Positions 1 to 13,451 are shown, counted from the stretch's first letter. The stretch is 64,000 bases of DNA from Anaspis maculata (GCA_949128115.1 OX421965.1:56538012-56602011); one strand, 5' to 3'. The notes: generated from the letters alone by a model not told the origin. Program-made: numbers and translations.

Positions 1-789
1 ACTGAAAAATTATATGAACTACGATCGTTTTTCATAAGAGTCTCGAGGGAAATAAAGATTTCCGGCTGGGTTTTGCACAGTGCCCTTTTACAATGAAATA
101 TATATTTTTAAAATGTCCAGAACAATAATTTTCATTATGGGTATCACAAAAATGGTGACTAGCAATGTATAATGATAATAATAATAATAATAATGATAAT
201 AGTACCTAATGGTAACAACACAAATTAAAAAAACAACTGGTTTTCTCAAGTCCACCAAGTACAGCATCCAAGGCTGTAAAAAACAACATCTTCGAAATGT
301 CATAATGTACACTGATTTTTCAAGATAAAGAACAATCATATTTGATTCGAAGGACAATGACGTAAACGTGTTATTGAAAAATCAGTGTAGGTACATTACT
401 CATTCAGCATTCCAGCTCTTCCAGCACTGTGCTGAATGCCGCCTGGAAATAAAGTCAATTTACTATTACTATTATTATTATTATTATTATTTTTATGACA
501 ATTCAAAGGCGGTTTTTTCACAGCCTTTTGATGCTATACTCGGTGGACTTCAGTAAACCAGTTTTTTTTTTCAATTTGTGTTGTTACCATTATTATTGTT
601 ATTATTATTATTATCATTATACATTGCTAGTCACCATTTTTGTGATACCCATAATGAAAATTATTGTTCTGGACATTTTACAAATATATATTTCATTGTA
701 AAAGGGCACTGTGCAAAACCCAGCCGGAAATCTTTATTTCCCTCGAGACTCTTATGAAAAACGATCGTAGTTCATATAATTTTTCAGTT
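1..789. mobile_element. Foldback (long inverted repeat) element
   Basis: Bases 1 to about 312 are the reverse complement, with modest divergence, of about 495 to 789. The outer ends read actgaaaaat and atttttcagt. The loop (about 313-494) and both arms carry ATT/ATA microsatellite stretches. The window starts exactly at or inside the left arm, so the left boundary and any target duplication cannot be seen. No ORF with recognisable function is present; the apparent small ORFs are the two arms read in opposite directions. It is probably a non-autonomous DNA element of unknown superfamily. Confidence 0.75.
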
Positions 790-2340
790 AGAGAAAAAAC
801 AAGGACTGCCTCTTGTAGAGGACACTTCACTCTATCAATTCTTTCTCGGCGCATTTTTTTGTTAAACCAGCCAGTTTTGAGATACACGCGTCTATAGACG
901 GAGTTATACGAGATTTTCCCTGCGTGTTCGGAATAACCCTAAATTTTGTACGTGTTTTGCTCAGCTTAGGTGAGGACCAGCCAAATGAGCAAAACTTAAT
1001 TCGATGCACAATTCCTTGCCAATTCAGCGATGGGCAATTTAAAATTCATATATTGATCAGTTGCGAAAAAATCTGTGTTTAACAGGTACATAACCATGAA
1101 ATTTTAAATTTTTCTTATTTGGGAGACGATTTAGGAACCGCTGAAACTCATTTATATCACCCGTAAATTGAAAATCATTACCCGCACCTCATAAAACTTG
1201 TTTCGCCCTATAAATTAAGCCTCTTCCATTTTTATTCTACAACAAGCCGTTTTTGAGATATCCGCTGTTAAGTAGCGTCGGAGCGGGTGTCTAGATCGCG
1301 CTCTTCGAACTTGTAGAACTTCGAACGGTGATTGCAAGAGCTGGGTGGGAGTTAGCTGATTAGTGTATCCGACCTTTCCGATGCAAAATTTACTCAGGAA
1401 TATTTTCGGTCACCCACTAATTTTGCATTTGAGCAACCGTTTGGCCGAACATTGAGAAAAACCAGTTGGAAGTCACTTTAAGGGTGGTTTACCCCCTCAA
1501 AACTTGGTTAATGTGGGGAGGATGGACGGGGACTTTTTTTATTTGACTAAGAATATATCAGTGATGACCAGTGTCAAAGGCCGGCCTTTTAGGACCAAAA
1601 GCGATTGTGAAATTTCAATTTATTTGAAATTTCTGCATTGCATTTGGGGCACTTTTTCGTGATATAGCCCAAAAAAAATTTTACAAAGGGATTGACAACT
1701 CATGCATTGTATGCAGAACATGATGACGAACAATTTCGTTCCAAGGTTTTTGTTGTCAGATCAGCCATTTATCAGATATCTACCTTGAAACACAGCGTTA
1801 CATAAATTTCTCGTGGCGCGCTTGAAACTACCCCCCACTTCAACCGCTGTTTACGCGAATTGGGTGGGACCTAGGCATGTGGTTGATAAGACCTTTTCGA
1901 TGCAGATTTTAGTGGGGAATATTTTGAGTTCTATACTTATTTTACGTGCAAGTGACCGTTTGGCAGAAAAATGAGAAAAACCAGCACCGTGTCACTTTTA
2001 GGGGCGGTTTTCACCCCATAACTCGGCTAGCGCCAACGGGACACTTGGGGACTTTTTTTTGGTCAATAAGAACATGCTTCCGAATGTCTCTGCAAAAACT
2101 CAGCTTTATATCAAAGATGTCTACCTCATTTCAAATCGGTCCTGGACTATAGAGTGCCTATACGTTGTTGATATTTGCCGGAAAAGTATTGTGGTGGCAC
2201 AACAGATTTTTTGAATAAGTACTTAGTTTAGTAGCTATATGCTGCCAGTAAGGCAATGTTTCAACTTTTTGTTTCGCACTTTAGCAGGACTGATATTTTG
2301 AATAATTTACGCTCTTTAACAACACCATTGTTAACCGCAT
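790..2340. other. Intergenic DNA with one diverged repeat pair
   Basis: I see no gene here. Two stretches, roughly 1428-1550 and 1943-2075, are diverged direct copies of each other. Both have a 'ccgtttggc' start, then 'gagaaaaaccag', a 'gtcacttt' block, a CCCC run and 'ggggactttttt'. They are about 515 bp apart. The rest is AT-rich DNA without recognisable features. Confidence 0.5.
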
Positions 2341-3359
2341 ATGGTAGCACCCTATAGACTTCCTGCTTCCCCGTGTTTTGGATTACACAATAATAATGTA
2401 CAAGGCAAAGTCCGGTGGATTCCGGGCGCGCGCATTGCCATCATGCATCCAGACTCCGGCAGAGTCTGGACCAGAAGCCATCAGTCGACTTGCCGATATC
2501 CAAACTTCAACAGGTGTCGGTCCAACGTCCCTCCGGAGACGCGCCACCGCTATTGTTGCCGCATCACAGCGATCCCCTTGGTTTTCTTTCCGAGATTTTT
2601 TTTTCAATTTCCGGCAGTCTTTCCGTCGTCGGTTTTTGTTGAACTTTTTCCGGCGGCTTCTTCGGGCGAAGGATGCCAGTTTTGGTGTTTTTCGAGTGGT
2701 TTCGTCGTGGCGAAGAGTTTTAAAGTCAACGGAAAAAAGTTTGTAAAATGTAGTGAGCATCCGTGATTGACGCGGCCGGATGACGCGTTGGTGGTGGCTT
2801 AATATGTGCCATTCCGGCCAGCTCAGGGACGGACATGCTACGGTTAATAATGTTAACAGTGAGTGTCGGTTTAGCTCAAACAGGATAATTTACAGGAGCA
2901 GTCGATATGTGGTTTGGGAGTAAACCCGATTTGGATTTCGAACTGCAATTTCATTTGTTGAATTATTGGTCGTTTCTTGAAAATTAGACAGGGTGTTCTG
3001 AACTCGCCATAAAAAAGTCTTTGGCCCGTGTTCATAGTCAGATCTTATGTCTTAAGACGACCTTATTCAATTTTGATACGCTGATTGTAGGGGTATTTTA
3101 TTATGTTATAAAATGTTCACAAGATGATAACTGTATGTATAAAACCATCTTGGTTCAAGCTTGTGTCTTAATAAACATGGTCTTAAGACCACCTTATATG
3201 TATATAAGATCCGACTATGAATACGGGCCTAGGACACTTCAGGGAAATGCTTCAAGTGTGCCAGGAAAATACTTGAAGCTCACGATTCTTATGGAAAATG
3301 GCTTCTGGTCGGTTTTCAAATTCACGGAATGTGTAAATTTCATTTTGAAAAAATAACCG
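2341..3359. other. GC-richer intergenic patch, no supported gene
   Basis: Bases about 2400-2830 are richer in G+C and CpG than the surroundings and hold overlapping ORFs on both strands (up to 141 codons on plus). None shows a recognisable domain or well-placed splice signals. It could be a promoter/5'UTR island or an old exon, but nothing decides this. The remainder is AT-rich. Confidence 0.3.
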
Positions 3360-3990
3360 TCAAAAAACCAGAACCGTGTCAATTTTGAAAATAGGTCTAC
3401 ACGACTCCCAATCCAATCTACTTCCGATATCAGTTGGAATTTTTCGAAAAAAGTCGATCCCCGAGCAGGAATGAGTTTTTGAGTGAAGTCCTGCATCGAA
3501 AGCGAGTCGTTCTGGTTAAAAAACGAGCGAGAGGCCCTCTCGGGTGGCAACACATGGGAGAAATTTTGAAAATTCATAACACCTGACTGGAAGATGGTGG
3601 GAAAATGCAACTACAGACGTAATTTGACTGTTCTGTTGTGTTGCTTCCAGCCGAATTTGGTTCCAATTCATGGGACAGATTTTGAATAATTAAATGGTGA
3701 AGTTTTGAACTTGAACATTTTTTTATGATTTGACAGATGGGGCAATATTTCCAACTGTTCTGAATACAGATCTTCAAGGGCTTTCAAATGACCTACTGCA
3801 AGTCAAGTTCCGTGAGGTATAGCTTCTGACATTTGTTGATAGTGACACTTCTTTTTGACAGGTGACAGCCAAAAATTAATGGGCTCATTCCATAGAAAAA
3901 CCATGTCCGCATACCAAATTTCAATCGATCAGATCAACGGTTCGGCAGTTATCGTGAGATATCATAGACACTTACACTGACCCACCCACA
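3360..3990 (-). repeat. Dispersed repeat family R1, copy 1 (minus)
   Basis: Read on the minus strand, this stretch aligns by eye with about 13,345-13,880, 15,354-15,785 and 37,150-37,510. Shared landmarks in order are 'cacggaacttgact', 'attcagaacagttg', 'caattattcaaaat', 'ggattggaacca', 'cgagagggc' and 'gctcggggatcgac'. Four copies in 64 kb in both orientations mark an interspersed repeat. No ORF is conserved among copies. Confidence 0.75.
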
Positions 3991-4609
3991 TCCATCCAGA
4001 CAGACAGACATCATTCTGGAAATGATGTCTTTGAGGTCTTGAGGGACCTCAAAATGAATACAGGGTGATTCACCACCAAATGGACATAGCCTAAGGGTAG
4101 GTCCAGTTTTTCCTGGCGAATCAGGATCTGGCTTTGAAATTTTTCTAACACTGTTCGTTTCAAAGTTACAGGGTGATTCATGTATTGTGTCGAATTTTTT
4201 GACAAGCTGTATCTTCAGAACGACCAAACGGATTGGATTGAAATTTTGTGGGTTGATTCTTCTATCGATATCTAACACATTGCCCTATCAAACAGTTTGA
4301 AGTTTCCAGGGCCGGCCTTGTTAAAAAAACTTCAAAGCTATTTCTCGAAAAAAACATTCTGTATGCATATTTTTCGAAATTCATTTAAAAATTCAGAAAC
4401 TATGTGTGATATGTAACTTTTTAGCGCACTTTCCCGAAAAATGGGAAAAAGGCGCTTTTAGCTTCATTTTGTCTGTCCATCTTTCCGTCCGTCCGTCCGT
4501 CTATTTGTACCCAGTATAATTCCTCAGGGGAAAAAGATATCGATGTGGTGTGAAGCTGATCAATGGTACTTATGTCCAGGATGTCAAGTTGACTTTTGGT
4601 TTTTTGTTA
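3991..4609. repeat. Mixed short repeats including CAGA and CCGT microsatellites
   Basis: A (CAGA)n tract lies at about 4000-4013 and a (CCGT)n tract at about 4482-4503. Two copies of 'acagggtgattca' sit at about 4062 and 4170; this motif marks the ends of several foldback elements elsewhere in the window. No gene is visible. Confidence 0.5.
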
Positions 4610-5165
4610 CTTTGCCGCCATATTTGATCCGCCATTTTGAATTTATCTTAAAGTGATCCGATTGGGATTAAATTTACAGGCAATGTAAACCACCATCCAA
4701 TTCCATCCAATTCTCGTCATTTGATGCCTCGCCGCCATCTTGTATTCTCTATATTGAACATGTTTCAAAGTGATAGAACTAGGTGAATTATGCCTCAACG
4801 AAAAGAGATCTCGATGTGTTGCAAACGCCAATCGAATGCCGTCATCTTTAATCCGTCATTTTGAATTTCTCTGGAAGTGATCCGATTTGAATAAAATTCG
4901 CGGGTGATGTGAACTTCATCAAAATACATCCGATTTTGCACATATGTTGCTCTGCCGCCATCTTGGACCCCATATTGAAATTTCTCATTAGTGGAACGAT
5001 TTTCATGGAGCTTGGAACTCACCCTTGTTTTGTATGATCATTTTTATTTTCCAGCTACATTTCAACATTCCGTCGCCATCTTGGCCGCCATATTGAAATA
5101 TTTCATTAGTGGAACGATTTTCATGAAACTTGGAACTTACCCTTGTCTAGTACGATCACTTACGA
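4610..5165. repeat. Degenerate tandem array, units of about 110 bp
   Basis: Successive units share 'cgccatcttg', a 'ttgaaattt' block, 'aagtgatccgatt' or 'agtggaacgatt', then 'cttggaac'. The last two units (about 4960-5070 and 5075-5165) are the most alike; earlier ones near 4618, 4730 and 4846 are more diverged. Similar wording occurs inside the foldback at 52,141-53,130, so the unit belongs to a wider repeat family. It is non-coding. Confidence 0.6.
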
Positions 5166-5632
5166 TTTATTTTGACAAGTAAGCTGTCGGAAAAATAATG
5201 AAATAGGTGGTCAAATAATTTTGTTTCGCGGTAAGATGGCTTTCGTTTCTACAGTTCACATACTAGTATATTATTCAGCAAGCTGGTAGTGATTGCTTCT
5301 TACTCATGAGAATGCAGTTTGCCGACACGAGCCTTGGCAAGTGTCGTAAAGCATCCGAATGAGTAATAGCCATTACCCACGAGTAAAATACTATGCTTTA
5401 TCCGGTCTTATTGAAAAATGCAGGCATGTATGCGCGTGATAATGCGTGCATTATTCAATAGGATTGGATAAAAAAGTTATTCTCGCAGCATTTCATCTGT
5501 AGAATTCAACTCTGCATGGATAATAATAGTCCAATTCGTTTCTAATACAGGCTGTCGCGTAATTTTTAATTCATTTGACTACCCATTTTATTATTTTTTC
5601 GACACCTTCCTTGTCAAAATAAATCATAAGTT
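5158..5632. mobile_element. Foldback element
   Basis: The left arm from about 5160 ('gatttattttgacaagtaag' and on to 'ggtggtcaaat') matches the reverse complement of about 5565-5632. A second, internal hairpin lies near 5409-5461 ('tattgaaaaatgca' against 'tgcattattcaata'). There is no ORF. No target duplication could be assigned. Confidence 0.65.
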
Positions 5633-6566
5633 TAATAGATCTTTGTAATCAGAAAGAAAGGCTTCATCAAATGACGTAAGAGAATATAGGGTGTTGCATT
5701 TAAAATAAAAAAATTACATGTCACACCCTGTATACGGTACCAATTAGAAACTTTTGGATGATCGATTCAAGATCCCTGGGAAAAATCGTTGAGAAAAAGT
5801 TTTTAGTCTTTGGTAAAAAAAAGTAGCGACAATTTACTACAGAAAAAGATTTTTCAAACGGGGTTTCTGCCCTCAAAATTAAGCCAAGGAGTAAAGACAC
5901 CCTTTGCTATGTTGCCATGATTTTGCGTTTTAGAAGCGCCCTATACATACAAGGTTAAAATAGGTACCTAGTATTTTATTTTTGACTATCACAGAAGTTG
6001 AAATATCCTCAAAAATTCAATTAAAAACAATTTTAAAGTAGCTAGAGTGCTAATTTAGAAGCGACTCTAAATGAAATTCATATAGAAGTAATTGATGGGT
6101 GGAAATTGCAGCAGCGAATTCGGAATAATTGGAAGACGGAGGAAGTCGTACGGAACACTTCCTTCCCAGTTATCTTTTATATTCGCCAAACTGTTAACCT
6201 GGAATAGGACTTGTAAATAATTTACAAAGTGCTGAAGTGAAGCTGGTTGCTTTTCACAATTCGAGGAGAGACTGCAGAGAGCTTGAAATACTGCGAGTGC
6301 TGGATTCCCAAGTTTTTTAATCAAAGTCGATTTTCGATAATAACCTGCTGGAACGTCCATGCAGGAATAACAGATCATTCATTTCGTTGAATGGGAGCTC
6401 CTCCAGACAATGCCGGCAGACCTTGAGACGAGTATTGCTTTTCAAACATCCCAATAATTTTTTTATTGAAAACGCCCAGGTATGTTTGAGGTATTATTAT
6501 TGAGGAAATTGCGCAAAAAACAAAACCCGCCGGGGTCGCATCGGCCGCGCATGTTGAATTCTTTTT
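5633..6566. other. Intergenic DNA, nothing recognised
   Basis: This is AT-rich sequence. A short pair of 'agggtgt' and 'cacaccctgtata' motifs lies at about 5690 and 5722. No ORF or RNA gene can be supported. Confidence 0.4.
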
Positions 6567-7970
6567 TTTAGCGCATTTTCCATCTTGATGAAAATCGCTA
6601 TTGCAACCGCTTTGTCCGTCCGTCCGTCCGTCCGTCCGTCCGTTCCTCGAACTCCTCCCAAACTAGACGACCTAGCTTTCTAATTTTTTCGCTGTTACAT
6701 AGCTGCCACTCCCAAAGGAGGGCTAGGCTATATTGGATGTCTATATTGCGCCGTCAACATAGAGAAAACCGCCCCCGATAAACTTGAAATAACATAATAT
6801 TGCACTTTCTACCAGACCTGATGCTCTGGTGTTCTCATTTTTTGAATAATACATAGTTGCCACTTATAAACGTAAGCCAAGAAACATTCCGTCATCAATA
6901 TGCGCCGCCGACATGAAAAAACTGCTAAAAACCGCCCCCAATCACTTTAAAATGAAAAACATAAACCCGAAGACATAGCGATCTGATTCTTTCGGTATAT
7001 AAATAGCTGACTAAAAATGGGAAAGGATGGGCTACTTTTGGTTAGTCGCCGCCCCCAGATTCCGCCCCCCAAACGATAAAAAGTGCAATAAAATGAAAAA
7101 CATAAACCCGAAGACATAGCGATCTGATTTTTTCGGTATATAAATAGCTGACTAAAAATGGGAAAGGATAGGCTACTTTTGGTTAGTCGCCGCCCCCAGA
7201 TTCCGCCCCCAAACGATAAAAAGTGCAACTTTCACAAATGTTACTGATTGAGATGTTCCCTTAAACATTTAGGAACTGCCAACTCAAATTGTGCAACATT
7301 TGCTCAGCCGAACGCTGCCGCTCCCACACGCCGCCCCCAAAGTAAGAGATACATGAAAAACATGAACCCAAAGACAAAGTGATCCAAGTTTTTCGCTATA
7401 TGGATAGCTGACTAAAAATGGAAAAGGATAGGCTACTTTTGATATGCCGCCGCCTCCAGCTTCCGCCCCCAAAAGAAAAAAGTGCAACTTTCAACAATTT
7501 TCACTGATTTAGCTGATACTGTCACCTCGAACATTTAGAAACTCTTGACTCAAACTGTGCAAGAATTTCTTTGCCAAACTCTGCCGTTCCCACACGCCGC
7601 CCCCAAAGTGAGAGATGAATGTAAAACATGAACCCGAAGACATGGCGATCTAATTCTTTCGCTATATGGATAGCCGACTAAAAATGGGAAAGAATAAACT
7701 ACTGCTGATTAGTCGCCGCTCCCAGCTCCCGCCCTCAAACAAAAAAATATATTGATGAGTGAAAGAATTTTCATTCAAATCTATTTCATTGGCAAGTACC
7801 CCATTCTGATAACACAATATCACAATGAGTTTCGAGTGAAGAAAGTGGGCAAGGAATGGTGTTTCTCCTCCAACCAAATTTCTTCACGTTCACAATATGC
7901 CTCTTTGAGAAAATGCGCTACTGAGACTCACGCACGTGAAGGCATACTCACTTGTTTTGTATTCGCGCCC
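6567..7970. repeat. Dispersed repeat family R2, copy 1, with internal tandem
   Basis: It begins 'agcgcattttccatcttgat', continues through a (CCGT)n microsatellite (about 6613-6645) and aligns end to end with 28,530-29,232. In this copy an internal block is amplified: units start at about 6951, 7094, 7349 and 7617. Each carries 'aaacccgaagacat', 'tagctgactaaaaatgg' and 'gtcgccgcccccag'. The first spacing is about 140 bp and the next two are about 255-268 bp, because an extra 130-bp spacer ending 'cacgccgcccccaaagt' is included. The other copy has a single unit. No ORF is conserved. Confidence 0.8.
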
Positions 7971-10900
7971 CTTCGTCTCAAACATCATACAGGGTGCGGT
8001 GGAAATGTACTTGGCTTTCATGCATAACCACAGTAATTAACATACTTGACTGAATACTTACTATTGCACGATTTTCTTTTTCCTTTAATTGGGTCTATGC
8101 GAGAAGCTGTGGTAGCCTAACAGCATCATAGACTGAGTGATGTTTCCCTTAAAACTGGATATTCATTTTCCCGAATAAAAAAATTCAAAACCTAAAAATT
8201 GTTACGTAGGCAACATCCAAACAGCTCGAGTGACGCTATTCCATGCCAGGGCTATTTTAATCGTCTGTTGCACTGTGGCAGCTGTCAAATCAAAATTAAC
8301 GAATCTTTGCCGTACTCAAGGACAAGACAAACACGCTGTAAGCCGTGTGAATATCTAATATCATGTATTGTCTTGGTCAGCTTTGATCCTATCTAGGGAT
8401 AGATTAGGCTCTCTTACGAGTAGCTTTCATATATGGGTATCGTGTGTTCGCTTATTACGGACGATTGGCCCATTCGACAAGTTCTATTCCTCTTTGCCTC
8501 TCTCCTCTCTTCAAATTTCAATATCACAAGACCCGCGCAGCGTCTGGATTACACGATCCGATGGGTTTCAATAAGGAGGACGTCTCCTGCAGGATACAAC
8601 GTCATTATTCCTCGGGACTTGTACAAGCGAAAATAAATGTATGTGTGTGTTGCCATAATTCACGGCAGTGCTTGACGGGTCGTGCCATGCCGACATGAAA
8701 ATTTGTTGTTGATGGTTTTCCCGGTGGGGTTGACTGAAAGCTCTGCCATAGCTGCCGGTTACCGATATTTTCGATACGTTGAGGTGACACTCCGAATGCT
8801 TTTAGAATGAGACGGAGGCGAAGGCTAACCGTATCTCCTTTCTAATCCCCAATGGTTCTCATCTACATTTTCCCAATAACATTTTCTTCGAGTATTTATT
8901 CCTGTTATGCAGAGTTCGGGTTGCGAAATTCCTTCGCAGATTCCTAACCAGATATCTGGATACTTATACATAGAGCTCGCCAGATTTTCACCTCGTATTT
9001 GTGCCCTCTGCTTTCCATTTAGCCTGTCGGGGCTGTTCATTGTATATATTTTTGACTGGAGCTATTTCAATCAAGACGATTAGTCATTTTCCCCTTTTTG
9101 GCCTCACTTCAGGCATTAAATATTTAGACCAAGAGCTAGCAACATTTTATTTACCTCATAAGCAAAATGCGGTTTGACTTCTGAGGCATGTAGAGATTAT
9201 GATTGGCTTCCATAAAATATTTTTCTCATTAAAAACATGCATTTTGTTACTCCTGGCTGCGGCCTTCTCTCACAAATTGCGAAACAACAACGAACTAGCG
9301 CGTATACGGGGCGTGCTCTAAACGTTCTCCACATTAAATTAGTACCTTGACTTGAGTAATTGTTTCGCGTACACCATCGGTTCGAAAGTTTTTGGAAGGG
9401 CGAAATTTGGTTCAACATTTCCGGTTATAGGCACTTTCGATCACGGGAATCTTCCTGAGCGTTGGGGGCAATTCACGGCGAAAACAGGTTTAAAGCCCAC
9501 ACAAAGGCCAGCCAAATCCAATCCCTTCCAAACGGGCAAAAGAGAACCATAGCCCAAAAAGAACGTTAGCCTTTGAAAAGAGGCTCCACAAAAAGGGGGC
9601 CACCGCACACACCGGCCCACAAATCTTAGATTGCATTCGTGTTCGAAGTCACTCTTCTCTTTGCAGTGTCTAGAAGCCGGGCCTAACCCTAACATAACCT
9701 CTAACACTAACATAAATGTTGGATCTGATTTGACCACAAAAAGAACTTTGAACCGCGAAAGCCAGTCAGAATTAAATGTCGGTCAAGGTGTAGAGTCAGG
9801 TGTTCGTCGGAGGGTTGGAGTGTTGGAACGTCTGAAATAATTAGGGGAAAGTTATCTCTTTGGTAATAGGTTAGATCTTTTAGATAATTTAGCCTGCGAT
9901 GTGAAGGTAGGTCTAGGTATAGGAGCGAGCCATTATTTAAACATTTTGAATTGTACATAGAAGTCAATAGATTGATGTTATGTTAAAATTTTATACTGTG
10001 TCTTATTGTGTTCAAACTCGTAGTCAGACCCATCTCAACAATCTCGAGAGCTCTATAATCGAACAACAAGAATAGAGGTACAACGGGATGTCGTCCTGAT
10101 ACTAGATGATCATCGGCCAAGCGGTTCCAAAAGCGGGAAAAGTGATTTAATTCAAATAAGTTAAATTAAATGCCAGTATAATGGGTTGCCTACCCATTCA
10201 GGGGTACAAGACAATAGCTGGGGTCGTTTCAATATCGATTAAGAACTCCAGAAAATATGCTGTTGACACTGCTGTCAAATGGCACATTTCTTTGCTTGTC
10301 TTGTGAGAAAGCAAGGGGTGTTTTTCACAAGACAAATATTCTATGGAAGCTCATCATAATCTCTTCATGCCCTAGAAGTCTAACCGCATTTTGCTTGTGA
10401 GGTAAATGAAACGTTCTTAGCTCTTGGTCTATTAGTTAAGTTCTCGACTGTTATAAGCTTGAAATACCTACTTGTGTTTTATAACTACTTTATTTCACTA
10501 AGAAGTATTATAGCTGACACGCCTCAGTTTAACACAAGCATGTACAATCAGCCTCCGTATTCCGCACTCAGCGCCGCAAGTGCCACGATCGGCTTGTGGA
10601 GGCGTACCAATACTATTAGTAAGAACGAAATTAGGGATTAAAATAAACAATTTCTATCAAGCGCGCTTCAAATACCCACCAGCAAACACAATTAAAATAC
10701 ACCTCTGGCCGGCGTATCACAACTCTGCGACTATCAATGATAAAAAACAATTATGGACACTAGCCTAACTTTGTAACACTAACAGTTGACCTTTAATTTG
10801 TGCCTGGCGTATTTTGGTATTAATTATGTATATTCGTAGCGTCCAGTTTTCATGTTTTGTAAGAGGGTAATGCCAGGCAACCATCAGTTATGCTATGTGT

Positions 10901-12289
10901 TGAAATATCACCAGTAGCATTAAGCATGTGCAAAAGACACGTGACCGAGAAAAGCTGATTTTGTTCCAGAAGAGGAAGTATTTTTGTTCACCCTAATAAT
11001 TAAGGAGTACCTTCTTTTAAGGTAGACCATGAGCATTGCCAATAAATACGGCCAATCATTGATTTTTTTTTCTCCATTTCTCGAGCTGATGCTCCAGTCG
11101 TTTCGTTCATGAGAAATCTTGTGTTTAATCAACCGTCAGGTCATCAGCTAAACGGACAATTAAATTGAATAACAAGGTAACGAAGACGGCAATTAATTTA
11201 AATGATCCGATTAGAAACTTATCACATTTATCAAAGTGACGTGCGACGCCCCTTTTTTCTAAAGAGACGATTTATTACACCTTTGTAATTAGTGTGACCT
11301 TCTTCCTGGTTTCCTCCACGTCCTATCTTTCGAATCGACACTGATACCACTTGAGTATAATTAGTCATTTTTTTCCGGAAACGTTATCCAGTACGCTTAA
11401 AAGTTGAGATGACAATGGTAATTGTTCTTCTTGTCCAAACAACCAATCTTGCACGGCAGAATATACATAATACAGGACTCCTCAGGAGCGCCGCTAAACT
11501 TTTCAACTATGAGAAACTTGCATCAGCCTGAATCCTGGCAACTATGGAATGGAGTGATAAAATTAATCGATCCAGACCTGGATGGCGTGCCATCTGGACG
11601 TCACATTAGTGTTGTTCATGTTCAGATCTTAATCTGTGACAACTTCCAGCTCGTACATCAGTTGTTAGAGAATGCCGTGCAGAGAGTAGTTTCCACATCT
11701 ATATTTGACGCGCACCACTCTAAACTTTAACCGATAAATGTCTAAGCATTAAACGCTTCTTTGTCATCATCATCATCATCATAATCATAAAGTCATCAGT
11801 CCACAGGCTAGTTGGACGCATGACTTCACTTCATTTTTTCCTGAGCTCTCTGTGCCAACCGACTCACTTCTCCGAAAGTAGAACTGAACAGGTGAACTTG
11901 TTGAACAGGGGAAATTTTGCTTATGTTTAGTAACACTGGCAGACATCTGAATGCGATCTAGAATCTAGTCACTACAAATCAATTATTTGTTTTTGATGAT
12001 CTTTACTATTTAAAGAACCTCTTGACATGTGTAATTGCCTTTTCGTCATTCCACCGAATACTTCCGCTAAGGAAAACACAAAAGACGATCCCTAGTTCAG
12101 CTACAGGTTCACAGTTAGGAATGTATCAGTCGCATCTCGAATTGGAATCGCAGAGCGGGTAAGCCCGGCCTTTGACAACACAGAGTGGTCCAACGAAGAC
12201 ACAACACACAACCAGGGGGTTTTTGCGCATCTCAACTCATTTTTTTGAGAGAAAAAAAAAAAAAAAAAGCTCGGAAAGGTCGATGTTGA
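7971..12289. other. Intergenic DNA, nothing recognised
   Basis: I found no gene, RNA gene or strong repeat here. A short (TCA)n microsatellite lies at about 11,764-11,787 and an A-run at about 12,249-12,268. The small ORFs are short, overlap freely on both strands and lack family motifs. Confidence 0.45.
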
Positions 12290-12895
12290 TATCGAGGGGG
12301 ACATCTGAAACATAAGGGGTGAGTCAAACTTTAAGGGTAGTTTCTCCTGGACGCCCTGATTCACAAAAGCCCATATTGTATGCCTCTTTCTCGCTTTCTA
12401 AGAAAGATACAGGGTGTCAAAGCTCACTTTTTTCGTTTTTTTTTAAATTTGTAACATGTGAACTATTCAACCAAATTAGTTTAAATTCAACATAGGCTGG
12501 TTTGTCGGAAACATCTACCTACTTGCAAAATTTCGAAAGAATCCAAGGTGTAGCGCAGGATGATCATTAATTTGGAAGCATCTGAAGAAACTTCAAAATA
12601 ATGTTCTCTCCAGAACTCCTACACCACTGATTGGATTTCTTTGAAATTCAGCAGGTTAGTAGACCATTCCGACAAACCGGCTTGTGCTGAATTTAAGCTA
12701 ATTTGGTTGAATAGTTCGCAAGTTACAAATTCTTAAGAAATGAATAAAAGTGAACTTTGACACCCTGTATTTTTCTGATAGGAAGCGAGATAGAGGCATA
12801 CAATATAGGTTTTTCTGAATCAGGGTGTCTAGGAGAAACTAACTACCCTTAAAGTTTGCACGATTACATCTGACTCACCCTGTATATTGGCGAAT
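12290..12895. mobile_element. Foldback element with ACAGGGTG-type ends
   Basis: Left arm about 12,311-12,600 matches the reverse complement of about 12,640-12,889. Shared landmarks are 'ggtgagtca', 'ctttaagggtagt', 'tattgtatgcctct' and 'tacagggtgtcaaag'. Both the outer terminus and an internal position carry the cagggtg motif. There is no ORF; it is probably a non-autonomous element. Confidence 0.7.
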
Positions 12896-13451
12896 TTCTA
12901 TTTTTAGCCCCTTCACCCTCACCCACCGCAACTTTGAAATTTCAAAAGACACCATCTACTTTGCGATACATCAAATCAAAGAGAATCAAATTCTCTTTCT
13001 GAAAAAAATATTTTTGGATTTTTCAACCCCACCCGCTATTTTCCCGAGTATTTTCCCAAAGTTCTCTGATTGTCCGATTTAATTTCCTTGACCTCTCAAT
13101 TTTCTCCATTGCAGTCAACATCATCCTGCACAGCATCGAGGTAGAAAATTTTCTGTGGAAAAATGCCACCCAAATTCACTTTTTCACTTTCCCCGGCCAC
13201 AACTTCTGAATTGAAAATGATACTTCCCACTTTGTGAAACATCAAATTGGAGGGAATTGAATTCTCTTTTCTGAACAAAATATTTTGAAAATTTTCAAAG
13301 TGTAACCTTCCACGATAACAGCCGCAACGTCTATCCGATCACCGTCGAATGAGTCCATTAGTTTTTGGCTGCCATCTGTCAAACGGAAGTGTCACTATAA
13401 AAAAATGACAGAAGCTATATCTCACGGAACTTGACTTGCGATATGGCGTTT
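12896..13451. repeat. Diverged tandem pair plus start of repeat R1
   Basis: Stretches at about 12,910-13,030 and 13,175-13,290 are diverged copies: 'acatcaaat', 'attctctttct', and 'aaaatatttt' occur in the same order. From about 13,345 the sequence becomes a plus-strand copy of the dispersed family R1 that continues into the duplicated unit. No gene is seen. Confidence 0.5.

Noticed and set aside
2341..2766. A 141-codon plus-strand ORF with a competing 125-codon minus-strand ORF.
   Set aside because: Long ORFs on both strands are expected in a GC-richer patch; no domain or exon edges are convincing.
4482..6645. A CRISPR-like or regulatory array from the GTCC and CAGA repeats.
   Set aside because: These are simple microsatellites in eukaryotic DNA with no spacers.
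9680..9715. Telomere-like 'cctaaccctaacataacc'.
   Set aside because: Only about two imperfect units, in the middle of ordinary DNA.
11422..11730. A 102-codon plus-strand ORF with fairly even composition.
   Set aside because: No recognisable domain, no splice or start context, and no repeat or neighbour evidence.
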